Virus record (IMG/VR): IMGVR_UViG_3300023179_000217
Span: 1 to 41,358 of that record
DNA length: 41,358 nt
Source: a virus
Strand: one strand, 5' to 3'
This document shows, in pieces, positions 1 through 5,877 of this stretch (positions within the stretch are counted from its first letter, which is position 1; every line of letters begins with the position of its first letter). A program made the translations under genes and the position numbers. Below the pieces are notes generated by a model. The model made no database searches and was not told the DNA's origin. It saw nothing but the letters and a program-made list of their open reading frames with translations.

Positions 1-126
1 CCCGAGCGGAACAACGTACGCAGCGTCGGCAGGCGCAGAGGGTAGCGGCGTAAATGGCACGGGTGTCCTGGCCCTTCGACAAGCTCTGTGATCTCGCCGG
101 GGTGCCGGTGCCGGTGGCGGAGTATC
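1..126. repeat. Terminal direct repeat, left copy (circular-genome overlap)
   Basis: Positions 1-126 are identical to 41218-41343. The repeat begins inside the end of the small zinc-ribbon gene and runs into the start of the nuclease gene, so the ORFs continue across the join. This indicates a circular assembly of 41217 unique bases. Its size is typical of a graph-assembler k-mer overlap rather than a biological terminal redundancy, although the latter cannot be excluded from sequence. Confidence 0.9.
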
Positions 127-374
127 GGTTTCATCCTCTCCGGCGCTGGCGGTTCGATTGGGCATGGCCAGAGCAGAAGATCGCGCTGGAAGTGGAAGGC
201 GGGATCTGGATTCAGGGTCGGCATTCTCGCGGGGCTGGCATGGTCAAGGACATGGACAAATACAACACAGCGGCGACGTTGGGCTGGCGCGTGTTGCGCG
301 TCACGCCGAAGCAGATCGAGAACGGCGAGGCGCTGACGTGGGCGGCGGTGGCTCTGAAAGGCGAGGCGGCATGA
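54..374 (+). CDS. Small PD-(D/E)XK-like nuclease (DUF559/Vsr-like fold)
   Basis: 106 residues. The central FDWAW...KIALEVEGG stretch (about residues 34-50) gives the D...ExE pattern of small PD-(D/E)XK nucleases. The later segment with GW and RVLRVTP (about 77-86) resembles the closing strand of DUF559/Vsr-like folds. The gene lies between a zinc-ribbon gene and three methyltransferase genes, overlaps the Dam-type gene by 4 bases, and is duplicated in part at the right end of the window because of the circular overlap. It could be a junction or repair nuclease or a restriction partner of a methyltransferase; the sequence does not decide. The fold is a motif-level call. Confidence 0.6.
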   Translation: MARVSWPFDKLCDLAGVPVPVAEYRFHPLRRWRFDWAWPEQKIALEVEGGIWIQGRHSRGAGMVKDMDKYNTAATLGWRVLRVTPKQIENGEALTWAAVALKGEAA

Positions 375-964
375 GCGCACGTTTAACAATGGATACCGCC
401 GACTGGTATACGCCAGCGGTCTTTGTGGAGTCGGCGCGGCTGGTCATGGGGGCCATTGATCTTGATCCAGCCAGCCATCCAGAGGCCAATGAGCGCATCA
501 AGGCGGCGGCATTCTACACCGCCGAACAAGACGGCATTGGGCATGAATGGCGCGGTCGCGTGTTCCTAAATCCTCCGGGTGGCAAGCACCCGAGTGGCGG
601 AAGCCTCGTCAACGCCTTCTGGCGACACTTACTGCGTGAATACCTGGCGAGTCGCGTATCGCAAGCGGTTTGGATCGGCTATTCATTGGAGCAGCTCCAG
701 ACGCTACAGAATGCCGGAGCCGATTACACGCCGCTGTCGTTTCCTCTGTGCGTCACGCGCAACCGGATCGCGTTCATTGAAAACGCGGCGAAGCGCGAGG
801 CCCGGATCGCCAAGAAGCAGGCGGCGGGTAAGAGCACCAAAGACAGCGGCCCCACGCACAGCAATTACATCTGCTACCTCGGGCCAAACGTGCTGACGTT
901 CGCGCAGGAGTTTGGCAAGCACGGCGCAATCGTGTTGCCGGTTGGTTCGGTGGTGGCCGCATGA
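371..964 (+). CDS. dam: Phage DNA N6-adenine methyltransferase, Dam family
   Basis: 197 residues, starting at ATG 371, which overlaps the upstream stop; a longer upstream frame would only overlap the nuclease gene. The DWYTP segment near the N terminus, the IDLDPAS segment, and FLNPPGG around residue 67 (the NPPG/DPPY-type catalytic motif) are the signature of the phage Dam family (PF05869). It transfers a methyl group from SAM to adenine N6 in phage DNA, which can hide GATC-like sites from host restriction. It overlaps the next gene through ATGA, so the small genes here form a translationally coupled string. Confidence 0.85.
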   Translation: MSARLTMDTADWYTPAVFVESARLVMGAIDLDPASHPEANERIKAAAFYTAEQDGIGHEWRGRVFLNPPGGKHPSGGSLVNAFWRHLLREYLASRVSQAVWIGYSLEQLQTLQNAGADYTPLSFPLCVTRNRIAFIENAAKREARIAKKQAAGKSTKDSGPTHSNYICYLGPNVLTFAQEFGKHGAIVLPVGSVVAA

Positions 965-1218
965 CCTACACCTTCCGAAAGGCCGAGAAGGTCAACCAGT
1001 CCGCGTTAGTGATGGCCTATCTGAAGGCGCATCCGGGCGAGTGGTTCACAGCGCAGCAGATTGCCGAGGCGACTGAGGTTCGCAACCTTAAGATCGTCTA
1101 TTCCACGCTCTACACGTATGGGTGTGTGGGCGTGATCGGCAAAGAGTTGCCGGGGAAGCAGCACGGCGCATTTCGTCAACGCTATTGCTATCAGACACGG
1201 GCAGGGAGGGCGGCGTAA
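961..1218 (+). CDS. Small winged-helix-like protein, unknown role
   Basis: 85 residues. The middle (about residues 15-60: ALVMAYLKAHPGEWFTAQQI, then ATEV and STLYTYGCVG) reads like the helix-turn-helix plus wing found in small phage DNA-binding proteins: a helix, a 'W-F-T-A-x-x-I-A' turn, and a recognition-like helix. The start overlaps the Dam stop and the stop overlaps the C5 methyltransferase start (TAATG). It could regulate or target the flanking methyltransferases, but this is only inferred from position. Confidence 0.6.
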   Translation: MTYTFRKAEKVNQSALVMAYLKAHPGEWFTAQQIAEATEVRNLKIVYSTLYTYGCVGVIGKELPGKQHGAFRQRYCYQTRAGRAA

Positions 1219-2399
1219 TGCGTTACCTCTCGGTCTGCTCAGGGATAGAGGCGGCGTCTGTCGCATGGCATCCGCTCGGCTGGTCGCCGGTTGCGTTTGC
1301 CGAGATCGAGAAGTTTCCGAGTGCGGTGCTCAAGCACCATTATCCGGACGTCCCGAACTGGGACGACATGACTAAATTCAAGGACTGGCCCGATGCAGCT
1401 TTCGATGTTCTCGTCGGCGGAACTCCCTGCCAATCATTCTCAGTCGCAGGACTCCGAAAAGGCATGGATGATCCGCGTGGCAACCTCGCCCTTACGTATC
1501 TCGCAATTCTGGATCGATACCGCCCCACCTGGTGCTGCTGGGAGAACGTGCCCGGCGTGCTGTCATCGGGAGGCGGACGGGACTTTGGTGCCTTCCTCGG
1601 AGGGCTGGGCGAGTTCGGGTATGGGTGGGCCTATCGAATCCTGGACGCTCAGTACTTCGGACTGGCACAACGACGCAAGCGTGTGTTCGTTGTCGCAAAT
1701 CTTAGAGGATGGCAACGTGCCGCGGCGGTTCTATTTGACTCCGCGAGCTTGCGCGGGGATTCTGCGCCGCGCCCAGAAACGGGGCAAGGAGCTACCCCGA
1801 TCCTTGAGGCTGGCGCTCGAACAGGTAAGTCCCATGGCGCGTTCATTCCCGAAGTCGTCGGCACGTTAAGCGACGGCGCACACATGGGGGGGGGGCTTAA
1901 CGGACAAGACGCCTACACCGGGCGCATCTTTGCCGTACCTTTGCCGTACCTAGCGAATCCGTTGACGGCACGCATGGGCAAGGGGATCAACACGACGTGC
2001 GACGAAGGGCAGACGCTGATCCCTTGCGGAGATTCCTTTGACGCGCCAATGGCGATCCGCACGGCCAACACAAACGCGAATGGTCACGGTGTCTCTGAAG
2101 GCGTAGCGCATACGTTAGATCGAGCGCAAGGGCAAGCGATAGCGTTCAGAACTAATCAGACCGGCGCGCTCGACACGGACGGTCACACCACCATGCAAGT
2201 CAGACGACTTACGCCCAGAGAATGCGAAAAACTTCAAGGATTTTCGCCTGACTACACGCTAATCCCCTATCGCGGCAAGCCTGCCGCCGATGGGCCGCGT
2301 TATAAGGCGCTCGGGAATTCGATGGCTGTGCCGGTTATGGCCTGGATTGGCCGGCGTATTCAGATGGTCACGGAACTGGTGAAGGAGGCAGCCGCATGA
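1218..2399 (+). CDS. dcm: C5-cytosine DNA methyltransferase, Dcm type
   Basis: 393 residues from ATG 1218 (TAATG overlap with the preceding stop). Motif I is the SVCSGIEAASVAW segment at the N terminus. The catalytic PCQSFS has its cysteine near residue 71, motif VI ENV is near 109, and motif VIII QRRKRV is near 151-156. A variable target-recognition region of about 170 residues follows, then motifs IX-X (RRLTPRECEKLQGF, ALGNSMAVPVMAWI). The enzyme methylates cytosine C5 in phage DNA. Two oddities lie inside it: a run of ten G at 1886-1895, whose length sets the frame, and a second conserved reading frame at 1393-1869. Confidence 0.92.
   Translation: MRYLSVCSGIEAASVAWHPLGWSPVAFAEIEKFPSAVLKHHYPDVPNWDDMTKFKDWPDAAFDVLVGGTPCQSFSVAGLRKGMDDPRGNLALTYLAILDRYRPTWCCWENVPGVLSSGGGRDFGAFLGGLGEFGYGWAYRILDAQYFGLAQRRKRVFVVANLRGWQRAAAVLFDSASLRGDSAPRPETGQGATPILEAGARTGKSHGAFIPEVVGTLSDGAHMGGGLNGQDAYTGRIFAVPLPYLANPLTARMGKGINTTCDEGQTLIPCGDSFDAPMAIRTANTNANGHGVSEGVAHTLDRAQGQAIAFRTNQTGALDTDGHTTMQVRRLTPRECEKLQGFSPDYTLIPYRGKPAADGPRYKALGNSMAVPVMAWIGRRIQMVTELVKEAAA
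1393..1869 (+). CDS. Overprinted ORF inside the C5 methyltransferase gene
   Basis: 158 codons in the +1 frame of the methyltransferase gene. The product has the pattern that I recall from a stand-alone phage protein family: a GRTCPACC-like segment, then E-x-W-T-L-S-T-S-x-W, then CSLSQILEDGNVPRRFYL, then ACAGILRRAQKRGKELP. The same DNA gives the methyltransferase motif VIII and the following linker in the other frame. No strong ribosome binding site is visible. It may be a real second product, or a relic showing that the stand-alone family arose from this gene. Family similarity is from memory, not from a search. Confidence 0.45.
   Translation: MQLSMFSSAELPANHSQSQDSEKAWMIRVATSPLRISQFWIDTAPPGAAGRTCPACCHREADGTLVPSSEGWASSGMGGPIESWTLSTSDWHNDASVCSLSQILEDGNVPRRFYLTPRACAGILRRAQKRGKELPRSLRLALEQVSPMARSFPKSSAR
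1886..1895 (+). repeat. Homopolymer run of ten G in the dcm gene
   Basis: Ten consecutive G encode the end of Met and three Gly codons in the target-recognition region. With ten G the frame is open; with nine or eleven the C-terminal motifs IX-X would be lost. Such tracts are classical slippage sites for on/off switching of methyltransferases, but they are also prone to sequencing error. Confidence 0.85.
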
Positions 2400-2524
2400 T
2401 CTGGATTCTGCTCGCCCTGGTGTGTCTCTCGGTGCTGGTCTACCTGAGATTGCTCAATCACGAATCCGCGAAGGATCAATCCGTGCGCTATGCCCGGATT
2501 CAACAGGCGTGTTCCGAGTCGGTG

Positions 2525-2532
2525 GAATGGCC
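2525..2532. repeat. Target-site duplication, left (GAATGGCC)
   Basis: GAATGGCC directly abuts the left inverted repeat and recurs at 5184-5191 next to the right one. An 8-bp duplication fits IS1-family transposition. Confidence 0.85.
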
Positions 2533-2551
2533 GGTAGTGGGTCAGTTTGAA
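2533..2551 (+). repeat. Left terminal inverted repeat of the cassette
   Basis: GGTAGTGGGTCAGTTTGAA; exact reverse complement of 5165-5183. It starts with GGT, as IS1-family ends commonly do. Confidence 0.9.
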
Positions 2552-2596
2552 ATTGTCCTCTCGGTATTCAGTCATGGTGCTATGCGATGATGGGGC

Positions 2597-2893
2597 ATGC
2601 CTAGCCGCTCAAGCAAGCCCAAGCGCGAAGGAAAGGCCCATGACTTCACAACGATTGCCCGACGAGTGGTCGAGCAGGCCATTGGGGAGAAGCTAGACGG
2701 TTCTCCCCTGGACGATCCGAATCAGGGGAAGAACCCAGCCGCAGTTGCGCTAGGCAAGCTGGGCGGGGCTAAGGGTGGCGCGGCTAGAGCGAAGGTGCTA
2801 ACCGCTAGCCGAAGAAAGGAGATCGCCGCGAGAGCGGCGGAAGCTCGATGGTCTAAGCGTCCGCCAGTTCGAGTTCGGCGAGATCAAGAGTAA
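2597..2893 (+). CDS. Small basic Gly/Ala-rich protein of the cassette
   Basis: 98 residues, strongly basic. After an N-terminal part with a predicted helix (about 17-35), the core (about 47-90) has KNPAAVALGKLGGAKGGAAR, then LTASRRKEIAARAAEARW. This 'KGG-x-AR ... RR-EIA-x-AA-ARW' pattern recurs in small proteins of many bacterial chromosomes; I know of no assigned function. It starts 45 bases inside the left cassette end and its 3' end overlaps the convergent gene at 2853-3308 by 41 bases. The pairing with that gene suggests a functional unit, possibly DNA- or RNA-binding. Confidence 0.6.
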   Translation: MPSRSSKPKREGKAHDFTTIARRVVEQAIGEKLDGSPLDDPNQGKNPAAVALGKLGGAKGGAARAKVLTASRRKEIAARAAEARWSKRPPVRVRRDQE

Positions 2894-3308
2894 AGTCGAA
2901 GATCATCTGAATCGGCTTGCCGCTGTTCTGATTCTGGTTGTAACTATCGACGTCGATTTTTAGCTGGCGACAATCGGCGACAACCTGTTGCCTTCTTTGC
3001 TGGAAGGCTGCAGCCATGTGCTCTCTGGTAGCCAGTTTGATGTCAGCCCAGAGAGAGCCCTGCTCGCCCTCCTGCCTGATCGCGTGCTTGGATCGAACAC
3101 GCCGTCCTTGCGGGTCCGTTATGTACTGTTCCCGCAGCGCACGCGAGAGGTCTTCGGCAAATTGCCTCAGAATGCCTTCACGGTGTGGCTCCCACAAACC
3201 AGAGTCTAGCGCCCACGCTCCGACCTCTTTGGTTGTGTATTCAGTTCGCCCGGTTGCAGCCTGATACCTGTCGGCCAAGGCTGCCATCTGTTCGTTGTAC
3301 TTCGCCAT
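2853..3308 (-). CDS. Third gene of the higBA operon, unknown function
   Basis: 151 residues, mostly charged and helical, without membrane segments. It contains a TEYTTKEVGAWALDSGLW segment (about 22-39), a basic segment with RRVRSKHAIRQEGEQGSLWA (about 68-88) and a DVDSYNQNQNSGKPIQM segment near the C terminus. A strong Shine-Dalgarno (GGAGG) precedes its ATG, and it starts only 12 bases after higA on the same strand, so it is cotranscribed with the toxin-antitoxin pair. I do not recognise a catalytic motif. Possible roles include an accessory antitoxin, a regulator or an independent defence factor. Confidence 0.65.
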   Translation of the reverse strand: MAKYNEQMAALADRYQAATGRTEYTTKEVGAWALDSGLWEPHREGILRQFAEDLSRALREQYITDPQGRRVRSKHAIRQEGEQGSLWADIKLATREHMAAAFQQRRQQVVADCRQLKIDVDSYNQNQNSGKPIQMIFDFTLDLAELELADA

Positions 3309-3320
3309 TGAACCTCCTAC

Positions 3321-4484
3321 CTACACTGCCAGTGGCTCGTAGCCCCAACCGTCCGTAATAGCGTTAGCCGTAATAGTTGACCTGAGTTTGTCGCGCAGCA
3401 CGTCTCGACTATGCGACCACTCGATCTCCTTTCGGTGTTGCAATTGGCCAACAACGAAAGCCGGGTGAACGTCCAGCCGTTTTGCGAACAGACGAATGCG
3501 TTCTCTTGAATACAGCGGTCGCACCCTGTTGATAAAATTCTCTAGTTCGGCGCTGCCGACTAAGAAATCGACGGAGAAAAGGTCGGCCGCCCTTTCTGCC
3601 TCGGACTTATCCTCTTTGGCGGTTGCGTCCTGCCCTACTAACGCGATGTCCACAACTCCATCCCCGCCCTGGCCATCGCGATTTTTTACGTGACCCATTT
3701 CGTGCATCAGGGTGAACCAAAACCAATCCAATCGTTCGAACCGCATCGACATCGCGATCACTGGCGATGCCTTGTCAAGCCAGATACAACCGCCGTCCAG
3801 CCGCGTCTGCGGCAAGTGCTCGATTACAAGAAACCTTATCCCGTGGTCAGCCAGCACGCGAGGCACATGCCTAGACTCCTCGGGATCATTTAGCAGTAAC
3901 CGCAAACGCGCCAGGCAGTCGTTGAATGCCGCGTCGGAAAATACTCGACTAACCGTCACAGCCCGAGCAAGATTCTTAGCCCTGGCCATCCACGCCTTGT
4001 GTGATGTCGTTGGCGCTTTATAGTCAGCGGACATCCGCGCTGCAAACGGAAGTTGAAGTTCTCGCAGGGACTCGACATTAGGCACACCGAAAAAATCCGT
4101 CACTTGTTTTTCCAGAACGCCGATGTCGTCTGCCGCTCGAATCCATCCGCGCCGAAGCATTTCTCTTACTGGCGCGAGTTCGTAAAGCTGACCGCGTCGT
4201 GAAACTGTTTCTCGTGTGGCGCGGCTAGTAAGCCAAGCGCGATACGAAGTCTCAAGGTTCATCCAGTATTCCGGCCCAGTTCCAAAGGCGTCACCGAGAA
4301 GAGTTGCCATCTCGGGCTTCAGAGCGACTTTGCCGTTAACCAGTGCGTGAATGTCACGCGGAGACTTCCCAACGATCTGGGCCAAATCAGCTTGGCTCCA
4401 TCCGCGTGCTTCCATTTCTTCCTTGAGGAAGTCGGTCACCGGGAATGCCTCTGCTGGAATCATCTGGGTCATCGTCATCACCAT
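3321..4484 (-). CDS. higA: HigA-type antitoxin fused to ImmA/IrrE metallopeptidase domain
   Basis: 387 residues. The N-terminal Xre/HigA helix-turn-helix (about 29-52, WSQADLAQIVGKSPRDIHAL) is followed by the HigA helical region (MATLLGDAFGTGPEYWMNLE). The C-terminal half is an ImmA/IrrE-like zinc peptidase with LMHEMGHV (HExxH near 260-264). In this family the HTH part neutralises the HigB toxin and represses the operon; the peptidase part may make the antitoxin responsive to stress or to other factors. It follows higB by 11 bases. The toxin-first order is characteristic of higBA. Confidence 0.88.
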   Translation of the reverse strand: MVMTMTQMIPAEAFPVTDFLKEEMEARGWSQADLAQIVGKSPRDIHALVNGKVALKPEMATLLGDAFGTGPEYWMNLETSYRAWLTSRATRETVSRRGQLYELAPVREMLRRGWIRAADDIGVLEKQVTDFFGVPNVESLRELQLPFAARMSADYKAPTTSHKAWMARAKNLARAVTVSRVFSDAAFNDCLARLRLLLNDPEESRHVPRVLADHGIRFLVIEHLPQTRLDGGCIWLDKASPVIAMSMRFERLDWFWFTLMHEMGHVKNRDGQGGDGVVDIALVGQDATAKEDKSEAERAADLFSVDFLVGSAELENFINRVRPLYSRERIRLFAKRLDVHPAFVVGQLQHRKEIEWSHSRDVLRDKLRSTITANAITDGWGYEPLAV

Positions 4485-4495
4485 ATCCGGGAGGG

Positions 4496-4801
4496 TTAGT
4501 GGTAATCCTCAATACCTACGACCACCACCGTCTTCTTTCCGCCTAGATCGTCTGCCTCCGATAGCTCGACAATTAAGCGCCACTGATCGTTAATTCGCAT
4601 TGATCGTTGATGAGAGCGATCTCCCTGTAACTTCTCAAAATGCAAAGACTTGACGGCATAGAACGTGCGTTCATCTAGGGCCGCCCTGATCTGCTGCATC
4701 CGGCGTCGAAATCCGGAAACGATCTCCCTTGATAGGCCGCCATTGAAGTCGGCGTCAGCTTCCATCCGCTCCAGTTGGGCGTCTTTGTGGATGACGCGCA
4801 T
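4496..4801 (-). CDS. higB: HigB toxin, RelE/ParE superfamily mRNA interferase
   Basis: 101 residues. The C-terminal pattern SLHFEKLQGDR, then SMRINDQWRLIVEL and finally IEDYH is the hallmark of HigB-like RelE-family toxins, which cleave mRNA on the ribosome. The family length (about 92-105) is intact, and the basic patch (R-S-x-R-I-N-x-Q-W-R) expected to contact RNA is present. First gene of the minus-strand operon; an AT-rich palindromic region lies just upstream. The toxin probably stabilises the cassette and, through it, the phage or lysogen. Confidence 0.9.
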   Translation of the reverse strand: MRVIHKDAQLERMEADADFNGGLSREIVSGFRRRMQQIRAALDERTFYAVKSLHFEKLQGDRSHQRSMRINDQWRLIVELSEADDLGGKKTVVVVGIEDYH

Positions 4802-4846
4802 GCAGTTTTGTGAGTTTACGGCCTTGGCCGCGTTGTGTCAATATCG

Positions 4847-4867
4847 AATTTCGAAATTTGAAATTTC
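4847..4867. promoter_or_regulatory. Probable HigA operator, overlapping palindromes upstream of higB
   Basis: AATTTCGAAATT (4847-4858) is a perfect palindrome. It overlaps a second one, GAAATTT-G-AAATTTC (4853-4867). They lie 46-66 bases upstream of the higB start in a very AT-rich stretch, the expected place for autoregulation by the HTH antitoxin. The same stretch is upstream of the transposase remnant on the other strand. Confidence 0.6.
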
Positions 4868-4905
4868 ATATTTACTTTCTTGTCCGTTTAAGTATTATGG
4901 TCAAT

Positions 4906-5183
4906 ATGAACCGCCTATCGAACCAGCAGCGTAAAGCCGTGGTCGCCTCCCTCGTCGAGGGCAACAGCATCCGCGCCACTGTGCGAATGACTGGGGTGGC
5001 GAAGAACACCGTGTCAAAGCTGCTGGTCGATCTCGGGGCGGCGTGTTCGGAATACCAGAACAAAACCCTCCGCAACCTCACGTGCAAGCGCGTTCAGTGT
5101 GACGAGATTTGGGCGTTCTGCTCGATGGCGTTCTCGGAATTGAGCCTATTAATTAGGGTCTGTATTCAAACTGACCCACTACC
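4906..5183 (+). pseudogene. IS1-family transposase, truncated (N-terminal part only)
   Basis: From ATG 4906 (an in-frame ATG at 4897 is also possible) the frame gives MNRLSNQQRKAVVASLVEGN, then SIRATVRMTGVAKNTVSKLL and CDEIWAFC. This is the helix-turn-helix and start of the catalytic region of IS1-like transposases (usual length well over 200 residues). After CDEIWAFC the similarity stops: the rest of the DDE domain is missing, and the sequence passes within about 70 bases to the right inverted repeat. The ORF formally runs on to 5292 in flanking phage DNA. An internal deletion is the simplest explanation; the element cannot move by itself. Confidence 0.85.
5165..5183 (-). repeat. Right terminal inverted repeat of the cassette
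   Basis: TTCAAACTGACCCACTACC, the exact reverse complement of 2533-2551. It marks the outer boundary of the element. Confidence 0.9.
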
Positions 5184-5191
5184 GAATGGCC
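5184..5191. repeat. Target-site duplication, right (GAATGGCC)
   Basis: Second copy of the 8-bp GAATGGCC found at 2525-2532. The phage gene frame resumes at 5192. Confidence 0.85.
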
Positions 5192-5245
5192 GATGCCTCC
5201 CGGCCCGAAGGGTGGGGCGTGGCGGCAGCGTCGGAAGGAGATCGC

Positions 5246-5500
5246 GTGAATCGAGTAGCGCATTTACTCAAGCACGGCTCGTTAACCTGTGAAACGACGT
5301 TCGCCCGAGACGACCAGGGCCGGTTAGTGCATCGCTGTGTGCTGTGCGGGTCTGATGTGCCCGTGTTGGGCTCTGCGGTCGTGCGTGGGCCGAAAGTGGT
5401 GGCTGATCCGGTGTTAGGCCAGCCGCGCACAAAAGTCATGCGGTACGAGCTGGAAACGCCTGAGAACGTCACGCGGTTTGAACGGAAGGGAGCGCGATAG
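5246..5500 (+). CDS. Small cysteine-containing phage protein
   Basis: 84 residues. The GTG start at 5246 is preferred: GGAAGGAG lies 5 bases upstream, and the start overlaps the stop of the gene reconstructed by removing the cassette. The longer frame from 5186 begins at the cassette boundary and is not ancestral. A TCETTFARDDQGRLVHRCVL segment and the following CGSD give Cys/His spacing (C...H-R-C-x-x-C) that could bind zinc. Function unknown. Confidence 0.6.
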   Translation: MNRVAHLLKHGSLTCETTFARDDQGRLVHRCVLCGSDVPVLGSAVVRGPKVVADPVLGQPRTKVMRYELETPENVTRFERKGAR

Positions 5501-5620
5501 ATGGACGCAAGAGCCGCGCCGACGTGGTTGCCAATTGAGACCGCGCCGAAGGGTTGGATTTGGGGTGTTGGCGCTGAGGGGCAATACGCCCTGCGTTGGT
5601 TGGCTGCGGAGTGGAAATAG
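5501..5620 (+). CDS. Tiny phage protein (39 aa), 'WLPIETAPK' type
   Basis: 39 codons directly abutting the preceding stop and followed directly by the next ATG. It carries WLPIETAPKGW near the N terminus and WLAAEW at the C terminus, like the short Trp-rich proteins common in phage early or packaging regions. No function known. The contiguous stop-start arrangement on both sides supports it as a real gene. Confidence 0.5.
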   Translation: MDARAAPTWLPIETAPKGWIWGVGAEGQYALRWLAAEWK

Positions 5621-5848
5621 ATGGACACGCTCGGCATCTTCACGGCAGTGGCCGTGCTCGGCTTTGGCTGGTTCGTTCGCTGGGTCGGCTACCGAGAAGG
5701 CAAGCGAGACGAGCGTCGGCGCATCTGCGAATTGATCCAGCGGTTGGCCGATGAGCAACCCCGCGTCTTGGTCGGCACGAAAACGGAACGATCCCCGATC
5801 ACGATGGAGCTGGTGAAGCTGCTCAATTGGATTTGGCACCGCCAGTAG
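5621..5848 (+). CDS. Small membrane-anchored protein, unknown
   Basis: 75 residues. One predicted membrane helix at the N terminus (about 4-22, LGIFTAVAVLGFGWFVRWVG) is followed by a charged cytoplasmic tail rich in Arg and Glu. The start abuts the preceding stop. It sits just before the terminase genes, where small accessory proteins are usual. Function unknown. Confidence 0.55.
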   Translation: MDTLGIFTAVAVLGFGWFVRWVGYREGKRDERRRICELIQRLADEQPRVLVGTKTERSPITMELVKLLNWIWHRQ

Positions 5849-5877
5849 TTCAGCACTTTACAGGAATCTAGAGACCT

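Larger units (their letters stand above)
2396..2590 (+). pseudogene. Small phage membrane protein gene interrupted by the IS1-like cassette
   Basis: The present ORF gives 64 residues: a membrane helix (ILLALVCLSVLVYLRLL, about residues 4-20) and a short soluble part. From codon 46 onward it reads into the mobile cassette. Removing the cassette and one target duplication joins 2396-2532 to 5192-5249 in frame and gives a protein of 64 residues ending WRQRRKEIA, with its stop overlapping the GTG start of the next gene. The gene is therefore best seen as a disrupted member of the phage operon. Its start overlaps the dcm stop (ATGA). Function unknown. Confidence 0.75.
2533..5183. mobile_element. 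IS1-like mobile cassette carrying higBA and two unknown genes (2651 bp)
   Basis: The element has perfect 19-bp terminal inverted repeats (2533-2551 and 5165-5183), 8-bp direct target duplications outside them, and a decayed IS1-like transposase next to the right end. Between the left end and the transposase remnant sit a small basic protein gene and the minus-strand operon higB-higA-third gene. GC content is visibly lower than in the phage genes around it. The transposase lacks its catalytic part, so movement would need a transposase in trans, as for mobile insertion cassettes. It interrupts a phage gene that reconstructs in frame when the element is removed, so the insertion is recent. Confidence 0.85.

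Noticed and set aside
1-126. Biological direct terminal repeats of the virion DNA
   Set aside because: The length is close to a common assembler k-mer size, and the following mismatch at the right end is a fold-back. True repeats would need double coverage.
2533-5183. IS21-type transposon suggested by the end sequence
   Set aside because: No istA or istB genes are present. The transposase remnant, GGT ends and 8-bp duplication fit an IS1-like origin better.
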